NCBI RefSeq assembly: GCF_963666675.1
Contig: NZ_OY762929.1
Span: 5,056,001-5,120,000 of the forward strand
Direction: 5' to 3'
Origin: an uncultured Desulfobacter sp.
GTDB taxonomy: Bacteria > Desulfobacterota > Desulfobacteria > Desulfobacterales > Desulfobacteraceae
DNA length: 64,000 nt
Under the pieces are notes generated by a model, which saw nothing but the letters and a program-made list of their open reading frames with translations, was not told the origin of the DNA and made no database searches. This document shows positions 62,548-64,000 of this stretch, in pieces. Position numbers and translations under genes: made by a program. Every line of letters begins with the position of its first letter. The first letter of the stretch is position 1.

Positions 62548-62595
62548 AAAAAAAAACGGGCCCGGGAACACAGCCAAGGCGTCTCCCGGACCCGT
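62548..62595 (-). terminator. glnA terminator
   Basis: On the minus strand ACGGGTCCGGGA pairs with TCCCGGGCCCGT (one mismatch) across a 16 base loop and is followed by eight T. It lies 34 bases after the glnA stop. The remaining bases 62395-62547 hold no gene that I can support. Confidence 0.85.
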
Positions 62596-62628
62596 TTGTC
62601 AGGTCAATCCCAACAAGGGGCTGATGTT

Positions 62629-64000
62629 CTATATATCAAAGTACAGATAGAACTCATGGGGATGCGGACGGCTGATAACCGGTTTAACTTCGTTTTCCAT
62701 TTTGTAGTCAACCCAGTAGTCAATAACGTCCTTGGTGAAAACATCACCCTTGAGCAGGAATTCATTATCTGCTTTAAGGGCTTCCAGAGCTTCTTCAAGG
62801 CAACCCGGTGCGGACGGAATAGCAGCCAGTTCTTCTGCGGGCAGATCATAGATATTTTTATCCATGGGATCACCCGGATCGATTTTGTTCTGGATGCCGT
62901 CGAGCATGGCCATGGCGATGGCGGAGAAAGCCATGTAACCGTTGGCGCTGGGGTCAGGCGTACGGAACTCAAGACGTTTTGCCTTGGGAGATCCGGAGTA
63001 CATGGGCAGACGGATGGCAGCAGAACGGTTCCGGCTGGAGTAAGCAAGTTTAATGGGCGCTTCAAAACCGGGCACCAGACGTTTATATGAGTTGGTGGTG
63101 GGGTTGGTGATGGCGCACAACGCTTTGGCGTGTTTCATGATGCCGCCGATGGCGTACAGGGCGTTGTCGGACATACCGGCATATTTGTTACCTGCAAATG
63201 TGGGCTCGCCGTCTTTCCAGAAACTCATGTGGGTGTGCATGCCGGTACCATTGTCACCATAGAGGGGTTTGGGCATGAAGGTAACGCATTGTCCGTATTT
63301 GGCAGCCACATTTCTCAGTACATATTTGAACCAGGCAAGTTTATCACCCATGTTCAGCAGAGAGTCAAACCGAAGGTCGATTTCAGACTGACCGGCAGAC
63401 GCAACCTCATGATGCTGGCATTCCATGTCGATCCCCAGATCCTGCAGGGTCAGCATCATTTCAGTTCTCATGTCCTGATAGGTGTCTGCGGGAGGCAGGG
63501 GGAAATAACCGTGTTTGGGTTTGATTTTGTATCCCAGGTTGGGTTCGGAACCGTCACCGGTGTTCCAATGTGCTTCCGGAGAGTCAATTTCAAAAAAGGA
63601 GGCATGGGGATCAGAAGAGTAACGGATATTGGAGAAGATAAAAAACTCGGGCTCTGGACCTACAAAAATGGTGTCGCCCAGGCCGGTGCTTTTGATATAG
63701 GCTTCAGTTCTTTTGGCAATGCCGCGGGGATCCCTGGAGTATCCTTCACCGGTGATGGGGTCATGGATGTTACCAATAACAGCCAGGGTCGGCACTTTGA
63801 AAAACGGATCAATTTTTGCCGTACCGGCTTCGGGAATTACGTTCATGTCGGAGTTGTCGATGTTCTGCCATGCCCTCATGGAAGAACCGTCAAAGCCGAA
63901 ACCATCTTCAAAAGAAGCTTCTGTCAGTTCTGATACAGGCACACTAAAGTGCTGCCAGGTCCCGATGAAGTCCATATAGCGGATATCAACGACTTTAACG
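62629..64000 (-). CDS. glnA: Glutamine synthetase type I, 5' end outside window
   Basis: Forms glutamine from glutamate, ammonia and ATP in the cytoplasm; central to nitrogen assimilation. The frame is open to the window edge and continues upstream of ATG 63975 as VKVVDIRYMDFIGTWQHFSV, the conserved GlnA N-terminal, so the real start lies beyond 64000. Signatures: FGFDGSSMRAWQ, the glutamate-binding VGPEPEFFIF, the ATP-binding KPLYGDNGTGMHTHMSFWKD and the GlnA substrate region NPTTNSYKRLVPGFEAPI. The adenylylation loop reads NIYDLPAEE, where GSI-beta enzymes carry the modified Tyr, so adenylylation control is likely. Confidence 0.95.
   Translation of the reverse strand, partial: VKVVDIRYMDFIGTWQHFSVPVSELTEASFEDGFGFDGSSMRAWQNIDNSDMNVIPEAGTAKIDPFFKVPTLAVIGNIHDPITGEGYSRDPRGIAKRTEAYIKSTGLGDTIFVGPEPEFFIFSNIRYSSDPHASFFEIDSPEAHWNTGDGSEPNLGYKIKPKHGYFPLPPADTYQDMRTEMMLTLQDLGIDMECQHHEVASAGQSEIDLRFDSLLNMGDKLAWFKYVLRNVAAKYGQCVTFMPKPLYGDNGTGMHTHMSFWKDGEPTFAGNKYAGMSDNALYAIGGIMKHAKALCAITNPTTNSYKRLVPGFEAPIKLAYSSRNRSAAIRLPMYSGSPKAKRLEFRTPDPSANGYMAFSAIAMAMLDGIQNKIDPGDPMDKNIYDLPAEELAAIPSAPGCLEEALEALKADNEFLLKGDVFTKDVIDYWVDYKMENEVKPVISRPHPHEFYLYFDI

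Noticed and set aside
63130..63933. 267 aa plus-strand frame
   Set aside because: Antisense of glnA, a common long-mirror artefact of conserved GC-patterned genes.

Overview
The window looks like the chromosome of a Gram-negative, Desulfobacteraceae-like sulfate reducer. This is inferred from gene style (a DASS anion transporter with NtrC-type two-component genes, tandem Hsp20 genes, abundant IS66/IS3/ISKra4 elements) and not from a marker gene. Two stretches of ordinary chromosome, about 1-8.7 kb and about 61.1-64 kb, bracket roughly 52 kb of nested mobile DNA.

Left chromosomal part (1-8.7 kb): a DASS/SLC13 anion transporter (5' end outside the window) is followed on the same strand by four signalling genes: a receiver-kinase hybrid, a single-domain receiver, a membrane histidine kinase and an NtrC-type sigma-54 activator. 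A gene with two ribbon-helix-helix-like segments is divergent from two small heat-shock genes and a methyltransferase.

First accessory part (8.8-35.1 kb): an IS66 transposase relic, a ParDE toxin-antitoxin pair and an IS3-like element lead to the tail of a polymorphic-toxin-like gene and its probable immunity gene. That immunity gene is split by a 22.7 kb Tn552-like transposon (12271-34973) with 173 bp ungapped terminal inverted repeats and a 6 bp target duplication, ATTAGA. The transposon encodes a MuB/TnsC-type ATPase, a DDE transposase and a serine resolvase. Its cargo is a secreted-protein operon: gene A (calcium-binding-type repeats plus cyclase-like repeats), gene B (transglutaminase-like domain, long YD/Rhs repeat region and an HNH/EndoVII-like toxin tip) and an Imm50-like immunity gene. 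Two protein-identical IS66 copies in opposite orientation and one IS3-like copy have broken genes A and B. Removing each insertion with one copy of its target duplication restores single reading frames of 926 aa (A), 2707 aa (B) and 120 aa (the outer immunity gene).

Second accessory part (35.1-58.3 kb): a 23.2 kb integrative element sits in the 3' end of a tRNA-Glu(CUC) gene, bounded by 47 bp direct repeats. It has a tyrosine integrase, RhuM, AlpA-like and Rha/KilAC regulators, two parallel replication-type gene sets, a terminase-small-subunit-like gene, a transglycosylase-type internal virion protein and a 1965 aa polyvalent protein. I find no large terminase, portal, capsid or tail gene, so it is either a stripped prophage or a phage-satellite-like element. 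Near its right end it carries a three-gene ATPase/DDE transposon and a YwgA-like/HD-phosphohydrolase pair.

Right part (58.4-64 kb): an ISKra4-type transposase is translationally coupled to a DruA-like (DUF4338) gene. Then come a small PLDc_N-type membrane protein, an MltB-type transglycosylase and glutamine synthetase, whose 5' end lies beyond the window.
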